Of a stretch of 64,000 bases of DNA, positions 53,337 through 63,261 are shown one piece after another; position 1 is the first letter of the stretch, and each line of letters begins with the position of its first letter. A program made the translations under genes and the position numbers. The DNA comes from Saprospiraceae bacterium (GTDB taxonomy: Bacteria > Bacteroidota > Bacteroidia > Chitinophagales > Saprospiraceae), in the NCBI GenBank assembly GCA_019187365.1, contig JABARE010000016.1, forward strand, positions 62,001-126,000, in the 5' to 3' direction. Below the pieces are notes generated by a model. That model was not told the origin of the DNA. It was given only the letters and a program-made list of their open reading frames with translations, and ran no database searches.

Positions 53337-53600
53337 ATGTCCAGATCAATTAAAAAGGGTCCTTTCGTTCATCATCGCCTGATGGAGAAAATCCATAAAT
53401 CAAAAGAATCAGGGAAGAAATCCGTGATCAAGACCTGGAGCCGGGCATCCATGATCATACCCGACATGGTAGGCGAAACCATTGCTGTGCACAACGGGAA
53501 GACCTTTATTCCAGTGTACATCACCGAGAACATGGTCGGTCATAAGCTCGGCGAATTTTCGCCCACGAGAACCTTCCGTGCACACGCAGGAAACCGTTAA
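53337..53600 (+). CDS. rpsS: 30S ribosomal protein S19
   Basis: An 87-residue S19 of the 30S head ([16 protein letters not shown], then [15 protein letters not shown]). It is 18 bp after rplB and 23 bp before rplV. Confidence 0.98.
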   Translation: MSRSIKKGPFVHHRLMEKIHKSKESGKKSVIKTWSRASMIIPDMVGETIAVHNGKTFIPVYITENMVGHKLGEFSPTRTFRAHAGNR

Positions 53601-53623
53601 CCAATCGAAAATAAAATTACGAG

Positions 53624-53998
53624 ATGGAAGCTGTTGCTAAGTTGAGAAACTGCCCGATGTCCGCCCGGAAAATGCGGTTGGTGGTCGATCTGATCCGGGG
53701 AAAAAAGGTGGGCGAGGCCCTCAATATCCTGAAGTTTACCAAAAAGGAAGCTTCGGTTTGGCTCGAAAAGCTATTGCTTTCGGCCATCAACAATTTTGAA
53801 CAGAAGCACGGTGAAGGGTCCGCAGATACCAACGGGCTATACATCAAGACGGCATTTGTCGATGGAGGCATGATGATCAAGCGCTTTCAGCCGGCGCCAC
53901 ACGGCCGTGCGCACCGCATCCGCAAGCGCAGAAATCACGTTACCCTGATCGTATCGGGTAGCACATCCGTTCAGCAAAGCAAAGATTCAAACGAATAA
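53624..53998 (+). CDS. rplV: 50S ribosomal protein L22
   Basis: A 124-residue L22 with its tunnel-lining hairpin. [18 protein letters not shown] and [21 protein letters not shown] are conserved. It has a short Ser/Gln-rich tail. The rpsC start follows by 2 bp. Confidence 0.98.
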   Translation: MEAVAKLRNCPMSARKMRLVVDLIRGKKVGEALNILKFTKKEASVWLEKLLLSAINNFEQKHGEGSADTNGLYIKTAFVDGGMMIKRFQPAPHGRAHRIRKRRNHVTLIVSGSTSVQQSKDSNE

Positions 53999-54000
53999 AT

Positions 54001-54771
54001 ATGGGTCAAAAAGCAAACCCCATTGGCAATCGCCTGGGCATTATTCGGGGCTGGGACTCCAACTGGTTTGGGGGAAAGTCCTTTTCACAGAAGGTGGTCG
54101 AGGACGAGAAGATTCGCAACTACCTCAGTGCGCGCATTGAAAAGGGCGGCTTGGCCCGCATCATCATCGAGCGTACGCTGAAGCGCATTACCGTGTCGAT
54201 ACAAACCTCCCGTCCGGGCATCATTATTGGTAAAGGAGGTGCTGAGGTCGACTCCATCCGCGAAGAGTTGCGAAAACTGACCGGGCAGGACATCCAGATC
54301 AATATCCTGGAGATTCGTAAGCCGGAACTGGACGCTGCAATTGTAGGGGAGTCAATCGCCAAGCAGATCGAATCCCGCATCAATTTCCGTCGTGCTACAA
54401 AAATGGCCATCCAGTCCACTATGCGCGCCGGAGCAGAGGGCATCAAAGTTCGCATCTCCGGACGCCTCAACGGTGCCGAGATCGCACGCTCCGAAGAGTA
54501 CAAAGAAGGCCGCATTCCATTGCACACCTTTCGTGCTGACATTGACTATGCCATCAAGGAAGCGCAAACGGTTTACGGAAAAATCGGGATCAAAACCTGG
54601 ATCTGCAAAGGAGAAGTCTTCACGCGTCGCGACTTGTCGCCTTTGGCCGGAATGGAAAAGAAGGAGGGCAAGACCGGAATGGGTTCCGGAATGCAGCGCC
54701 GGGGTGGAGGAGACCGCGACGGCCGCGACGGCCGCGACCGGCGGTCAGACCGAGGGGGAAAAAGGAGATAA
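54001..54771 (+). CDS. rpsC: 30S ribosomal protein S3 with charged Gly/Arg/Asp-rich tail
   Basis: A 256-residue S3. The N-terminal KH domain has [19 protein letters not shown], and the C-terminal domain has [27 protein letters not shown]. After about residue 222 comes an extension rich in Gly, Arg and Asp, encoded partly by two GACGGCCGC tandem repeats near 54719-54736. The tail is longer than in E. coli S3 (233 residues). The helicase-like mRNA entry-site role of S3 should be unchanged. Confidence 0.97.
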   Translation: MGQKANPIGNRLGIIRGWDSNWFGGKSFSQKVVEDEKIRNYLSARIEKGGLARIIIERTLKRITVSIQTSRPGIIIGKGGAEVDSIREELRKLTGQDIQINILEIRKPELDAAIVGESIAKQIESRINFRRATKMAIQSTMRAGAEGIKVRISGRLNGAEIARSEEYKEGRIPLHTFRADIDYAIKEAQTVYGKIGIKTWICKGEVFTRRDLSPLAGMEKKEGKTGMGSGMQRRGGGDRDGRDGRDRRSDRGGKRR

Positions 54772-54836
54772 TGATTCGGGAAAGTCATCGTAATTTTGCG
54801 ACTCTTTTCTAAAAAGCAATGATAGTTTAGAAACTT

Positions 54837-55268
54837 ATGTTACAGCCAAAACGCCTGAAATACAGGAGACAGCAAAAGGGACGGATCAAAGGTGTCGCCC
54901 ACCGTGGAACGACGGTGGCTTTTGGCACATTCGGCCTTAAGGCACTGGAAAGCAGCCGGATCACCAACCGGCAGATAGAGGCTGCCCGTATCGCCATGAC
55001 CCGCCATATGAAACGGGAGGGCAATGTGTGGATACGCATTTTTCCGGACAAGCCGATTACCTCTAAACCAGCAGAGGTCCGTATGGGTAAGGGTAAGGGA
55101 GCTCTTGATCACTACGTTGCTGTCGTAAAGGCCGGTGCCATCATGTTTGAAATGGACGGCATTCCTTACCAGGTTGCCGCTGAGGCTTTTCACCTCGCTG
55201 CACAAAAGCTTCCGATTAAAACCAAGGTGGTCGTCCGCCGGGAGTTTCAAAATTTGGTAACCGCTTAA
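54837..55268 (+). CDS. rplP: 50S ribosomal protein L16
   Basis: A 143-residue L16, bound near the A site. [19 protein letters not shown] and [21 protein letters not shown] are diagnostic. The Arg that is hydroxylated in E. coli (within MGKGKG) has its context conserved. It is 65 bp after rpsC. Confidence 0.98.
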   Translation: MLQPKRLKYRRQQKGRIKGVAHRGTTVAFGTFGLKALESSRITNRQIEAARIAMTRHMKREGNVWIRIFPDKPITSKPAEVRMGKGKGALDHYVAVVKAGAIMFEMDGIPYQVAAEAFHLAAQKLPIKTKVVVRREFQNLVTA

Positions 55269-55281
55269 TTATCTGTCAACC

Positions 55282-55488
55282 ATGGCATTGAAAAAATACA
55301 CGGAATTCGCAGGGCTGGACAATGAGGTGCTCGAGCGCGATCTCCGCCAGGCAGTAGAAGAACTTTCGAGACTCAGGGTGGAGCATAAGGTTAAGGGACT
55401 GCAAAATCCCGTTCAAATCCGCCACCTGCGCAAAGAAATTGCCAAAATGAAAACAGAAATGACAAAAAGATCATCCACTCATGCTTAA
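55282..55488 (+). CDS. rpmC: 50S ribosomal protein L29
   Basis: A 68-residue helical hairpin protein at the tunnel exit ([20 protein letters not shown], then [14 protein letters not shown]). It follows rplP by 13 bp; the 3' end runs into the first possible start of rpsQ. Confidence 0.97.
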   Translation: MALKKYTEFAGLDNEVLERDLRQAVEELSRLRVEHKVKGLQNPVQIRHLRKEIAKMKTEMTKRSSTHA

Positions 55489-55501
55489 ACAGACCACTGA
55501 A

Positions 55502-55759
55502 ATGGAACAACGCAATTTGAGAAAACAGAAAGTGGGCGTGGTGAGCAGCAACAAGATGGACAAGACCATTGTCGTTCGCGTTGAGCGGTCCATTCTTCAT
55601 GCCAAATATGGAAAAAAGGTCAAGAAGAGCAATAAGTATTTTGCTCATGACGAAAAAAACGAATGCAACATCGGCGATACCGTTCGCATCATGGAGACCC
55701 GACCGCTCAGCAAAAACAAGAGCTGGCGGATGGTGGAGATCCTTCGGCGCGGAGAGTGA
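55502..55759 (+). CDS. rpsQ: 30S ribosomal protein S17
   Basis: An 85-residue S17 with an OB-fold ([39 protein letters not shown]). The ATG at 55502 ([10 protein letters not shown]) is the family-like start. An in-frame ATG at 55481, overlapping rpmC by 8 bp, would add seven residues. Confidence 0.95.
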   Translation: MEQRNLRKQKVGVVSSNKMDKTIVVRVERSILHAKYGKKVKKSNKYFAHDEKNECNIGDTVRIMETRPLSKNKSWRMVEILRRGE

Positions 55760-55780
55760 GCACATTAAAAATGAACGTGT

Positions 55781-56146
55781 ATGATACAGCAGGAATCGAG
55801 ACTGAACGTAGCAGATAACAGCGGGGCAAAAGAAGTCCTTTGTATCCGTGTGCTGGGCGGAACCAAACGGCGTTACGCTTCAGTTGGCGACAAAATTGTC
55901 GTCACGGTGAAGTCAGCTACTCCGGGCGGCGTCAAAAAAGGTACCGTATCAAAAGCCGTTATCGTACGCACAAAGAAGGAAATCCGTCGCAAGGACGGTA
56001 CTTACATCCGTTTTGATGACAATGCGGTGGTACTGCTGACGGCATCCGACGAGCCCCGTGGAACGCGCATATTTGGACCCGTTGCCCGCGAGCTGCGGGA
56101 AAAGGATTATATGCGCATTGTTTCTCTGGCACCCGAAGTGCTTTAA
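55781..56146 (+). CDS. rplN: 50S ribosomal protein L14
   Basis: A 121-residue L14 at the subunit interface ([19 protein letters not shown], then [13 protein letters not shown] and [13 protein letters not shown]). It follows rpsQ by 21 bp. Confidence 0.98.
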   Translation: MIQQESRLNVADNSGAKEVLCIRVLGGTKRRYASVGDKIVVTVKSATPGGVKKGTVSKAVIVRTKKEIRRKDGTYIRFDDNAVVLLTASDEPRGTRIFGPVARELREKDYMRIVSLAPEVL

Positions 56147-56164
56147 TGGATAAATAGCTGTACG

Positions 56165-56479
56165 ATGAAAAAATTTAAAATCAAAACGGGCGATAAAGTG
56201 GCGGTGATCGCGGGTTCAAATAAGGGTAAAACCGGTATTGTCACCCAGGTAATCACCGACAAGGACCGGGCAATTGTTGAAGGGGTCAACATCGTTAAAA
56301 AGCACACAAAACCGACGAACAATAATCCAGGAGGCATCGTCGAGATGCCTGCCCCCATACACATTTCCAACCTGTCTTTGCTGGATCCTAAATCCGGGAA
56401 GCCTACCCGCGTAGGCTACCGCGACGAAAAGGGAAAGAAAGTAAGGGTATCCAAAGAATCGGGTGAAATCATAAAGTGA
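56165..56479 (+). CDS. rplX: 50S ribosomal protein L24
   Basis: A 104-residue assembly initiator protein with a KOW motif ([20 protein letters not shown]) and [13 protein letters not shown]. The stop is one base into the rplE ATG (TGATG). Confidence 0.98.
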   Translation: MKKFKIKTGDKVAVIAGSNKGKTGIVTQVITDKDRAIVEGVNIVKKHTKPTNNNPGGIVEMPAPIHISNLSLLDPKSGKPTRVGYRDEKGKKVRVSKESGEIIK

Positions 56480-57036
56480 TGAGCTACCAGAACAGACTTA
56501 GGAAACATTACATGGACCAGGTTGTACCGGCTTTAAAAGAAAAGTTCGGGTACAAGTCCATTATGGAGGTGCCGAAAATCGTGAAGATCAGCATCAACCA
56601 GGGTGTTGGGTCCGCCACCCAGGATAAAAAGCTCGTTGACATTGCCGTGGCAGAATTGTCAACGATCGTCGGCCAGAAAGCCGTACCAACCAAATCCAAG
56701 AAGGCGGTTTCTAACTTTAAACTTCGGGAGGATATGCCCATCGGAGCTAAGGTAACCTTGCGCCGGGACAGGATGTATGAGTTTCTCGATCGTCTGATCA
56801 CGGTTGCACTCCCCAGGGTCCGCGACTTTCGCGGGGTAAGCGATACGGCATTCGACGGAAGAGGCAATTACACACTGGGTGTGACGGAGCAGATCATTTT
56901 TCCTGAGATCGACCTGGACAAGATCAATAAAATCGCAGGCATGGATGTGACCATCGTCACAACCGCTAAAACCGATGCAGAAGCTTTTGAGCTGCTCAAA
57001 CACATGGGCATGCCTTTCAAAAATCAGAAAAATTAA
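56479..57036 (+). CDS. rplE: 50S ribosomal protein L5
   Basis: A 185-residue 5S rRNA-binding protein. The ATG at 56479 overlaps the rplX stop by one base; a GTG one codon earlier is possible. [15 protein letters not shown] and [21 protein letters not shown] are diagnostic. Confidence 0.98.
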   Translation: MSYQNRLRKHYMDQVVPALKEKFGYKSIMEVPKIVKISINQGVGSATQDKKLVDIAVAELSTIVGQKAVPTKSKKAVSNFKLREDMPIGAKVTLRRDRMYEFLDRLITVALPRVRDFRGVSDTAFDGRGNYTLGVTEQIIFPEIDLDKINKIAGMDVTIVTTAKTDAEAFELLKHMGMPFKNQKN

Positions 57037-57044
57037 TTCCAGTT

Positions 57045-57314
57045 ATGTCCAAGAAATCCATTATTGCCAGGCAAAACAAGCGAGAGAAGATGGTAGCGAA
57101 GTACCAAGATCTCCGCAAGTCGCTTAAGGCAGAGGGCAACTACGACGCACTTTCAAAGCTGCCAAGGGACGCGTCGCCTGTGCGTTTGAAAAACCGCTGT
57201 CTTCTTACAGGCAGACCAAAGGGCTACATCCGGCGCTTTGGCGTTTCGCGTTACGTTTTCCGGCTTATGGCCCTCGACGGCAAGATACCGGGTATTGTAA
57301 AAGCAAGTTGGTAA
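57045..57314 (+). CDS. rpsN: 30S ribosomal protein S14, zinc-free form
   Basis: An 89-residue S14 of the long, zinc-independent (C-) type: only one Cys (NRCLLTGRPKG) where the zinc form has CxxC pairs. RFGVSRYVFRLMALDGKIPGI closes the protein. It is 8 bp after rplE. Confidence 0.98.
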   Translation: MSKKSIIARQNKREKMVAKYQDLRKSLKAEGNYDALSKLPRDASPVRLKNRCLLTGRPKGYIRRFGVSRYVFRLMALDGKIPGIVKASW

Positions 57315-57333
57315 TCAAAAAATTCCAAATTTC

Positions 57334-57741
57334 ATGTCAGCAGTTACTGATCCGATAGCAGATTACCTGACCCGCGTACGCAACGCGCAACAGGCAGGAT
57401 TCAAAGTGGTGGACATACCCGCCTCCAACGAGAAGCGGCGCATCACGGAGATCCTGTACCAGTATGGCTACATCCTGAAATACAAGTTTGAGGATACGGA
57501 AAACCACCAGGGCCTGATCCGCATTGCCATTAAGTACGATCCTCTGACCCGCGTGCCCGTCATTCGGGAATTGGTACGGGTAAGCAGACCCGGACGCAGG
57601 GTGTATGCCAAGGCCGACCAAATACAGAAAGTGATCAACGGCTTGGGCATTGCCATCGTGTCAACTTCTAAGGGTCTCCTCACCGACAAAGAAGCTCGCA
57701 AAGCCAATGTCGGGGGTGAGGTGCTGTGTCATATTCAATAA
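57334..57741 (+). CDS. rpsH: 30S ribosomal protein S8
   Basis: A 135-residue 16S rRNA-binding protein. DPIADYLTRVRNAQQAGF and GIAIVSTSKGLLTDKEAR are conserved. In E. coli S8 is the spc operon repressor; no matching mRNA site was identified here. Confidence 0.98.
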   Translation: MSAVTDPIADYLTRVRNAQQAGFKVVDIPASNEKRRITEILYQYGYILKYKFEDTENHQGLIRIAIKYDPLTRVPVIRELVRVSRPGRRVYAKADQIQKVINGLGIAIVSTSKGLLTDKEARKANVGGEVLCHIQ

Positions 57742-57757
57742 TCACAAGTTTATTGCC

Positions 57758-58309
57758 ATGTCGCGCATAGGAAAGAAAATCATCAATATTCCCACCGGGG
57801 TCGATGTGAAAATCGAAAAAAGCCGGGTGACGGTGAAAGGTCCGAAAGGCGTTTTGATCCAGGCCATTGATCCGGATATGACCGTGTCGGTAGAGGAAGG
57901 TGTTTTGCAGGTTGCACGCCCCACAGACCAAAAGCGGCATCGCGCTGCCCACGGACTGACCAGAGCGCTGATCAACAATATGGTGACGGGCGTGACCGAT
58001 GGGTTTACCCGGGTACTCGAACTCGTTGGTGTCGGATACCGCGTTTCCAATTCGGGTAACATCCTCGAGATTTCCGTTGGATATTCTCACCCGGTTTACT
58101 TCGCCATTCCGGATGAGATCAAAGTTGAGACCATTACCGAAAAGGGATCCAACCCGCGGATCGTACTCAAAGGTTCTGACAACCAACTGATCGGTCAGGT
58201 CTGTGCCAAGATCAGGGCGTTCAAAGCACCAGAGCCATTCAAAGGCAAGGGCATTAAGTTTGCCGGAGAAGTTCTTCGCAGAAAGGCTGGAAAATCAGCT
58301 GGAAAATAA
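57758..58309 (+). CDS. rplF: 50S ribosomal protein L6
   Basis: A 183-residue L6 made of two similar domains ([49 protein letters not shown]). The start is the ATG at 57758; the frame extends upstream into rpsH without biological meaning. Confidence 0.98.
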   Translation: MSRIGKKIINIPTGVDVKIEKSRVTVKGPKGVLIQAIDPDMTVSVEEGVLQVARPTDQKRHRAAHGLTRALINNMVTGVTDGFTRVLELVGVGYRVSNSGNILEISVGYSHPVYFAIPDEIKVETITEKGSNPRIVLKGSDNQLIGQVCAKIRAFKAPEPFKGKGIKFAGEVLRRKAGKSAGK

Positions 58310-58335
58310 TTTGGCATTATCGCAATACGTGCACG

Positions 58336-58686
58336 ATGAAGAAAAGCAAAACCATCAACCGGCAAAAGATTCGCTACCGCATTCGCAAAAAGATCAGCGG
58401 TACGGAGGAAATGCCCCGCTTGTCCGTATTCAAAAGCAATACCGGCATCTATTGTCAATTGATTGACGACACCCAGGGCATAACCCTGTGTGCGGCTTCA
58501 TCAAAGGAAAAGGACATGTCGAAAGGAAGTAAATCTGAAATGGCCAGACAGGTCGGAAACCGGATTGCTTCTCGCGCCTTGGCCAAGAACATCAGCCGCA
58601 TCGTTTTCGACCGTGGTGGCTTCATTTACCACGGCCGCATCAAGGCCTTGGCCGAAGCGGCACGGGAAGGGGGACTCGCATTTTAA
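58336..58686 (+). CDS. rplR: 50S ribosomal protein L18
   Basis: A 116-residue 5S rRNA-binding protein ([20 protein letters not shown], then [21 protein letters not shown]). It starts 26 bp after rplF. Confidence 0.97.
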   Translation: MKKSKTINRQKIRYRIRKKISGTEEMPRLSVFKSNTGIYCQLIDDTQGITLCAASSKEKDMSKGSKSEMARQVGNRIASRALAKNISRIVFDRGGFIYHGRIKALAEAAREGGLAF

Positions 58687-58711
58687 TCACTAGCATTCGA
58701 TCGCATTAGAT

Positions 58712-59236
58712 ATGGCAAAAGCACATGTAGTCAGGGTTAAGGCAGCCGGGGAAACCGAGCTTAAGGAAAAATTGGTCTCGCTCAATCGCGTAGCCAAGGT
58801 AACCAAAGGTGGACGGACCTTCAGCTTCTCGGCCCTGGTCGTAGTTGGAGACGGCAAGGGCATCGTCGGACAGGGAATTGGAAAGGCGCGCGAGGTTTCA
58901 GACGCCATCTCCAAAGCCGTCGATGACGCCAAGAAAAACCTCATCAAAGTCCCCATCCATAAGGGAACGATATCCCATGAACAAAAGGGCAAATTTGGTG
59001 CAGGTCGCGTATTCATCAAGCCTGCGGCAGACGGTACCGGGGTCATCGCCGGAGGAGCTATGAGGGCGGTACTGGAAATTGCCGGCGTGCACAACGTTCT
59101 CGCCAAATCCATCGGTTCATCGAATCCGCACAATGTGGTGAAAGCAACCCTCGATGCCCTCACGCGCATCAGAAGCCCATACGAGGTTGCCAAAGACCGC
59201 AAAGTTGAACTTGTCAAGGTATTTGAAGGCATTTAA
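58712..59236 (+). CDS. rpsE: 30S ribosomal protein S5
   Basis: A 174-residue protein. The dsRBD-like half has [20 protein letters not shown] and [19 protein letters not shown]; the second half has [19 protein letters not shown]. The spectinomycin-loop region looks normal. It starts 25 bp after rplR. Confidence 0.98.
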   Translation: MAKAHVVRVKAAGETELKEKLVSLNRVAKVTKGGRTFSFSALVVVGDGKGIVGQGIGKAREVSDAISKAVDDAKKNLIKVPIHKGTISHEQKGKFGAGRVFIKPAADGTGVIAGGAMRAVLEIAGVHNVLAKSIGSSNPHNVVKATLDALTRIRSPYEVAKDRKVELVKVFEGI

Positions 59237-59249
59237 ATCGGAGAGCAAC

Positions 59250-59432
59250 ATGTCAAAAATCAGAGTGACCCAATCCAGGAGTACGATCAAAGCCAATAAA
59301 AATCAGAAATTGACCATCCAGGCACTGGGATTGAAGAATCCGAATGACGCCGTGGAGCACGAGCATACACCTCAGATTGAAGGTATGCTCAAAAAAGTCA
59401 ACCATCTCGTTCACGTCGAAAAGTTATCCTAA
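59250..59432 (+). CDS. rpmD: 50S ribosomal protein L30
   Basis: A 60-residue protein (MSKIRVTQSRSTIKANKNQK, then LGLKNPNDAVEHEHTPQIEGM). The start is the ATG at 59250, 13 bp after rpsE. The stop shares one base with the rplO start (TAATG). Confidence 0.96.
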   Translation: MSKIRVTQSRSTIKANKNQKLTIQALGLKNPNDAVEHEHTPQIEGMLKKVNHLVHVEKLS

Positions 59433-59878
59433 TGGAACTTCACAATTTAAAGCCGGCCAAAGGGGCTATACATCGCGAAAAGCGCATTGCGCGTGGAGAA
59501 GGATCCGGACATGGGGGAACCGCCGGAAAAGGGCACAAGGGTATGAAAGCGCGGTCGGGTGCAACGACATCGAAGAGTTTTGAAGGGGGCCAAACACCAC
59601 TGCAAAGACGTCTTCCAAAGTTTGGCTTTAAAAATCCGGATCGCATCGAATACAAAGAGGTGAACCTGTCCACGCTGGAAGCCTACGCTTCGCGGTATGG
59701 CGTAGCTGAATTCAATGTTGCATTTTTTACGGCCAATCGCATTTTTAACAAGCGGGACCGGATAAAACTCCTCGCCAACGGAGAGGTGACTAGGGCATAT
59801 CGCCTGCAGGTTCACGCCTGTTCTGCAACTGCCAAGGCCAAAATTGAAGCGGCTGGCGGATCCGTTGACCTGATTTAA
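59432..59878 (+). CDS. rplO: 50S ribosomal protein L15
   Basis: A 148-residue protein with the N-terminal Gly-rich tail GEGSGHGGTAGKGHKGMKA and the L15 core (GGQTPLQRRLPKFGFKN). It begins on the last base of the rpmD stop, and secY follows by 9 bp. Confidence 0.98.
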   Translation: MELHNLKPAKGAIHREKRIARGEGSGHGGTAGKGHKGMKARSGATTSKSFEGGQTPLQRRLPKFGFKNPDRIEYKEVNLSTLEAYASRYGVAEFNVAFFTANRIFNKRDRIKLLANGEVTRAYRLQVHACSATAKAKIEAAGGSVDLI

Positions 59879-59887
59879 TTATTGGCG

Positions 59888-61243
59888 ATGAAAAAGTTGA
59901 TGGAGACTCTCAAGAACATCTGGAGCATCCAGGAGTTGCGGGATAAAATCATTTATACCCTTTCCCTGCTGTTCATTTTCCGGGTGGGCTCGTTCATTGT
60001 CCTTCCCGGCGTGGACCCGCAGATCCTTAGCCAAAAAACGACGAATGCTGCCAACAGCCTTTTTGGCTTGATCTCGAGCTATACCGGCGGTGCATTCGAC
60101 AAAGCTTCCATATTTGCCCTTGGGGTAATGCCGTACATCACGGCCTCCATCATCATCCAGTTGCTTGGTTTCGCCGTTCCATATTTTCAGAGATTGCAGC
60201 AAAAGGAAGGGGATTCAGGCCGGAAAAAGCTCAACCAGATTACAAGGATGCTTACGGTACTCATTACCCTGGTCCAGGGTGGCGGTTACCTGACTTACAT
60301 CAAATCGACCGGGGCGGTTGATCCCAACATCAGCCAGTTCATTTTCTGGTTTTCCAACAGCATCATCCTGGCTACGGGAACCGTTTTTTGTATGTGGATA
60401 GGTGAGCGCATCACAGACCGCGGAGTGGGCAACGGCATTTCGCTGCTTATCATGGTCGGTATCATTGCTTCGCTGCCATCGGCCTTCGCATTTGAGTTGA
60501 ATACCCAACAACTGCTGCTCTTCCTGCTCGAACTGGTGATCCTCTTCCTCATCGTCATCGCCTGCATTATGGTCATTCAGGGTGTTCGCAAGATCCCCAT
60601 CCAGTTCGCCAAACGAATGGTTGGGCGTGGTGCCGGGTCGATGCCCGCCGCCAACAACCGCGATTTCATACCGCTGAAGGTCAATGCGGCCGGTGTGATG
60701 CCCATTATTTTTGCACAGGCCATTCTCTTTCTGCCACTGACAGCAGTACAGTACATGACAGCAGATCCCAGCTTGGGAACCACGGGCTTCCTGCAAGTGA
60801 TCACTGACCCTTACGGGTTTTGGCACAACCTGGTGACTTTTCTGCTCGTCGTGGGATTTACCTATATCTATACGGCGCTGATCGTCAACCCCCAGAATTA
60901 TGCCGAATACCTCAAAAGACAAAATGCATTCATCCCGGGCATCAAACCCGGCCAGGATACCGAAGAGTATATAGACGCCACTACGACCAGGATCACCCTT
61001 CCGGGTTCGATCTTCCTCGGGATACTCACCATCCTTCCCGCCATTGCCGTAGTCTTTGGAGTAAATCCGGAATTTGCGAGGTTCTTCGGGGGATCGTCCG
61101 TTCTGATCATGGTCGGAGTCATCCTCGATACACTTGCTGTGATCGAATCGTATCTGCTCATGCGCAAGTACGATGGCTTGGTGAAATCCGGCAGAATTGA
61201 AGGTCGGTTCAGTCAGGGCGTGGGACCCGTTGTAAACGGATAA
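59888..61243 (+). CDS. secY: Protein translocase subunit SecY
   Basis: A 451-residue inner-membrane channel of the Sec translocon with 10 membrane segments. Recognisable parts are GGAFDKASIFALGVMPYITASII (plug and segment 2 region), TDRGVGNGISLLIMVGI, and FAKRMVGRGAG with the cytoplasmic Arg loop. The ATG at 59888 is preferred over the TTG at 59882. No adk lies between it and map, as is usual in this phylum. Confidence 0.98.
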   Translation: MKKLMETLKNIWSIQELRDKIIYTLSLLFIFRVGSFIVLPGVDPQILSQKTTNAANSLFGLISSYTGGAFDKASIFALGVMPYITASIIIQLLGFAVPYFQRLQQKEGDSGRKKLNQITRMLTVLITLVQGGGYLTYIKSTGAVDPNISQFIFWFSNSIILATGTVFCMWIGERITDRGVGNGISLLIMVGIIASLPSAFAFELNTQQLLLFLLELVILFLIVIACIMVIQGVRKIPIQFAKRMVGRGAGSMPAANNRDFIPLKVNAAGVMPIIFAQAILFLPLTAVQYMTADPSLGTTGFLQVITDPYGFWHNLVTFLLVVGFTYIYTALIVNPQNYAEYLKRQNAFIPGIKPGQDTEEYIDATTTRITLPGSIFLGILTILPAIAVVFGVNPEFARFFGGSSVLIMVGVILDTLAVIESYLLMRKYDGLVKSGRIEGRFSQGVGPVVNG

Positions 61244-61257
61244 GTCCGCCCTGAGCA

Positions 61258-62058
61258 ATGATTTACCTCAAGTCCGAGGAAGAGATCCAGAAAATCCGTC
61301 ACAGTTGCCAGTTGGTCAGTCGGTCTTTGGCACTGGTTGGTCAATTGTTGCGTCCCGGGATCACCGGAAGCGAACTCGACGCCCAGGCGGGCCAGTTTAT
61401 ACGCGACCATGCTGCCATTCCTGCCTTTAAGGGGTACAACGGTTTTCCAGCCAGCTTGTGCATCTCCATCAACGAGCAGGTCGTACATGGCATCCCTTCT
61501 GCTTTACCAATGAAGGATGGCGACGTCGTTTCTGTAGACTGCGGAGTGCTCTGCGAAGGCTATTATGGCGATGCCGCTTATACCTTTGCCATTGGCGAAG
61601 TGGGAGCGGAAATCCTACAATTGATGCGCGTGACGCTGGAGTCCCTCGCCCTCGGCATTGCCCAGGCCCATGAGGGCAACCGGATCGGGGACATCAGCTT
61701 TGCGATACAGGAACACGCCGAACAGCGCCATGGGTATGGTGTGGTTCGGGAACTGGTTGGCCATGGTATCGGCAAGCAGCTCCACGAGCCTCCCGAAGTA
61801 CCGAATTTCGGAAAACGCGGGAGCGGCATCTCCCTAAAAGAAGGATTGGTCCTGGCCATTGAGCCCATGATCAACCTCGGAACTCGCCGGGTCAAACAAC
61901 TCAAAGACGGCTGGACCATTATTACACAGGACAAGAAGGTATCGGCGCACTACGAGCATACAGTCGTGGTCAGGCGGGATCGAGCAGAAATCCTTTCCGA
62001 CCATGCCGTAATCGAAGATTCCGTGAAAAATAACAAAGAATTGACAGGAATTGCCTAA
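61258..62058 (+). CDS. map: Methionine aminopeptidase, type I
   Basis: A 266-residue enzyme removing N-terminal Met from new proteins. The metal ligands are in VVSVDCGVLCEGYYGDAAYTF (two Asp), LVGHGIGKQLHEPPEVPNFG (His), LAIEPMINLG (Glu) and the C-terminal HYEHTVVV (Glu). It starts 14 bp after secY. Confidence 0.97.
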   Translation: MIYLKSEEEIQKIRHSCQLVSRSLALVGQLLRPGITGSELDAQAGQFIRDHAAIPAFKGYNGFPASLCISINEQVVHGIPSALPMKDGDVVSVDCGVLCEGYYGDAAYTFAIGEVGAEILQLMRVTLESLALGIAQAHEGNRIGDISFAIQEHAEQRHGYGVVRELVGHGIGKQLHEPPEVPNFGKRGSGISLKEGLVLAIEPMINLGTRRVKQLKDGWTIITQDKKVSAHYEHTVVVRRDRAEILSDHAVIEDSVKNNKELTGIA

Positions 62059-62091
62059 AAAGATAGATATTTGCACTCCGAAAATTTTTAG

Positions 62092-62322
62092 ATGGCCAAA
62101 AAAGACCTGATTACACAGGATGGAGTTATCGAAGAAGCCCTATCAAACGCCATGTTCCGGGTGAGGCTTCAGAATGACCACCTGATCATAGCCACGATTT
62201 CGGGGAAAATGCGGATGCACTACATTAGGATATTGCCCGGCGACAAGGTCTCGGTGGAAATGAGCCCATACGATCTGTCGAGGGGAAGAATAACCTATCG
62301 TTATAAAAGTGAGAAAATATGA
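62092..62322 (+). CDS. infA: Translation initiation factor IF-1
   Basis: A 76-residue OB-fold protein ([44 protein letters not shown]). It binds the A site of the 30S subunit during initiation. The stop overlaps the rpmJ start by 4 bp (ATGA). Confidence 0.98.
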   Translation: MAKKDLITQDGVIEEALSNAMFRVRLQNDHLIIATISGKMRMHYIRILPGDKVSVEMSPYDLSRGRITYRYKSEKI

Positions 62323-62435
62323 AAGTCAGAACATCGGTGAAGAAAAGGACGGCTGATTGCAAGTTCGTTCGCAGAAAGGGAAGGCTTTACATCATCAACA
62401 AAAAGAACCCAAAGTTCAAGCAACGTCAGGGATAA
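62319..62435 (+). CDS. rpmJ: 50S ribosomal protein L36, Cys-poor form
   Basis: A 38-residue protein read directly from the sequence: [20 protein letters not shown], then [18 protein letters not shown]. Only one of the four zinc ligands of the classical form remains (C14); the position of the first Cys and the C-terminal Cys/His are replaced. This is the zinc-free (C-) form usual in Bacteroidota. It overlaps the infA stop by 4 bp. rpsM follows by 20 bp. Confidence 0.96.
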   Translation: MKVRTSVKKRTADCKFVRRKGRLYIINKKNPKFKQRQG

Positions 62436-62455
62436 GCTAAACTCAGGCAGCAATT

Positions 62456-62833
62456 ATGGCTCGTATATCAGGAATAGATTTGCCCAGAAACAAGCGTGGG
62501 GTCATAGGATTGACATACATCTATGGCATCGGTCCCACCTCCGCTCGCAACATTCTGCAAAAGGCGGAAATTGACCACAGCGTTCGGGTACAGGAGTGGT
62601 CCAACGATCAGGTGCAGACCATAGCGCGCATCATCCAGGAAGAATACAGGGTAGAGGGGGAGTTGCGCTCCGATGTGCAGCTCAGCATCAAACGCCTTAT
62701 GGACATTGCCAGCTACCGGGGCATTCGACACAGAAAGGGACTTCCAGTACGGGGGCAGCGCACAAAAACCAATGCGAGAACCCGCAAGGGCAAGCGGAAA
62801 ACCGTGGCCAACAAGAAGAAGGCGACCAAATAA
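62456..62833 (+). CDS. rpsM: 30S ribosomal protein S13
   Basis: A 125-residue protein of the 30S head ([20 protein letters not shown], then [21 protein letters not shown]). It opens the alpha part of the cluster, 18 bp before rpsK. Confidence 0.98.
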   Translation: MARISGIDLPRNKRGVIGLTYIYGIGPTSARNILQKAEIDHSVRVQEWSNDQVQTIARIIQEEYRVEGELRSDVQLSIKRLMDIASYRGIRHRKGLPVRGQRTKTNARTRKGKRKTVANKKKATK

Positions 62834-62851
62834 TCATCGATCACGCAAGTT

Positions 62852-63238
62852 ATGGCAAAGGGAAAAAAGGCTAAGAAAAGAAAAGTCAAGGTGGATTCAG
62901 ACGGCCTGGCATACATCCGGGCAAGTTTCAATAACATCATCATCTCACTGACCAATAAGGCTGGAGAAGTAATTTCCTGGTCCAGCGCCGGGAAGTCAGG
63001 ATTCAAAGGCTCTAAGAAAAATACGCCATTTGCCGCGCAATTATCCGCCTCCAATGCGGCTGCAACGGCCTACGAAGCCGGAATGCGTTCCGCCGAAGTG
63101 TATGTAAAAGGCCCGGGGTCAGGCCGGGAAGCGGCGATCCGCGCACTCGATTCCTCCGGAATCCGGATCACAAAAATCATCGACGTCACGCCCATCCCCC
63201 ACAATGGTTGCCGTCCACCGAAACACCGCAGAGTTTAA
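62852..63238 (+). CDS. rpsK: 30S ribosomal protein S11
   Basis: A 128-residue protein of the mRNA exit platform ([49 protein letters not shown]). rpsD follows by 23 bp. Confidence 0.98.
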   Translation: MAKGKKAKKRKVKVDSDGLAYIRASFNNIIISLTNKAGEVISWSSAGKSGFKGSKKNTPFAAQLSASNAAATAYEAGMRSAEVYVKGPGSGREAAIRALDSSGIRITKIIDVTPIPHNGCRPPKHRRV

Positions 63239-63261
63239 CATTTAGCAAGCAGCAGGAATCC

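Noticed and set aside
60215..61258. 347-codon open frame antisense to secY
   Set aside because: Composition is that of an antisense frame (rich in His, Asp, Glu and Gln with no hydrophobic core), and secY on the other strand is certain.
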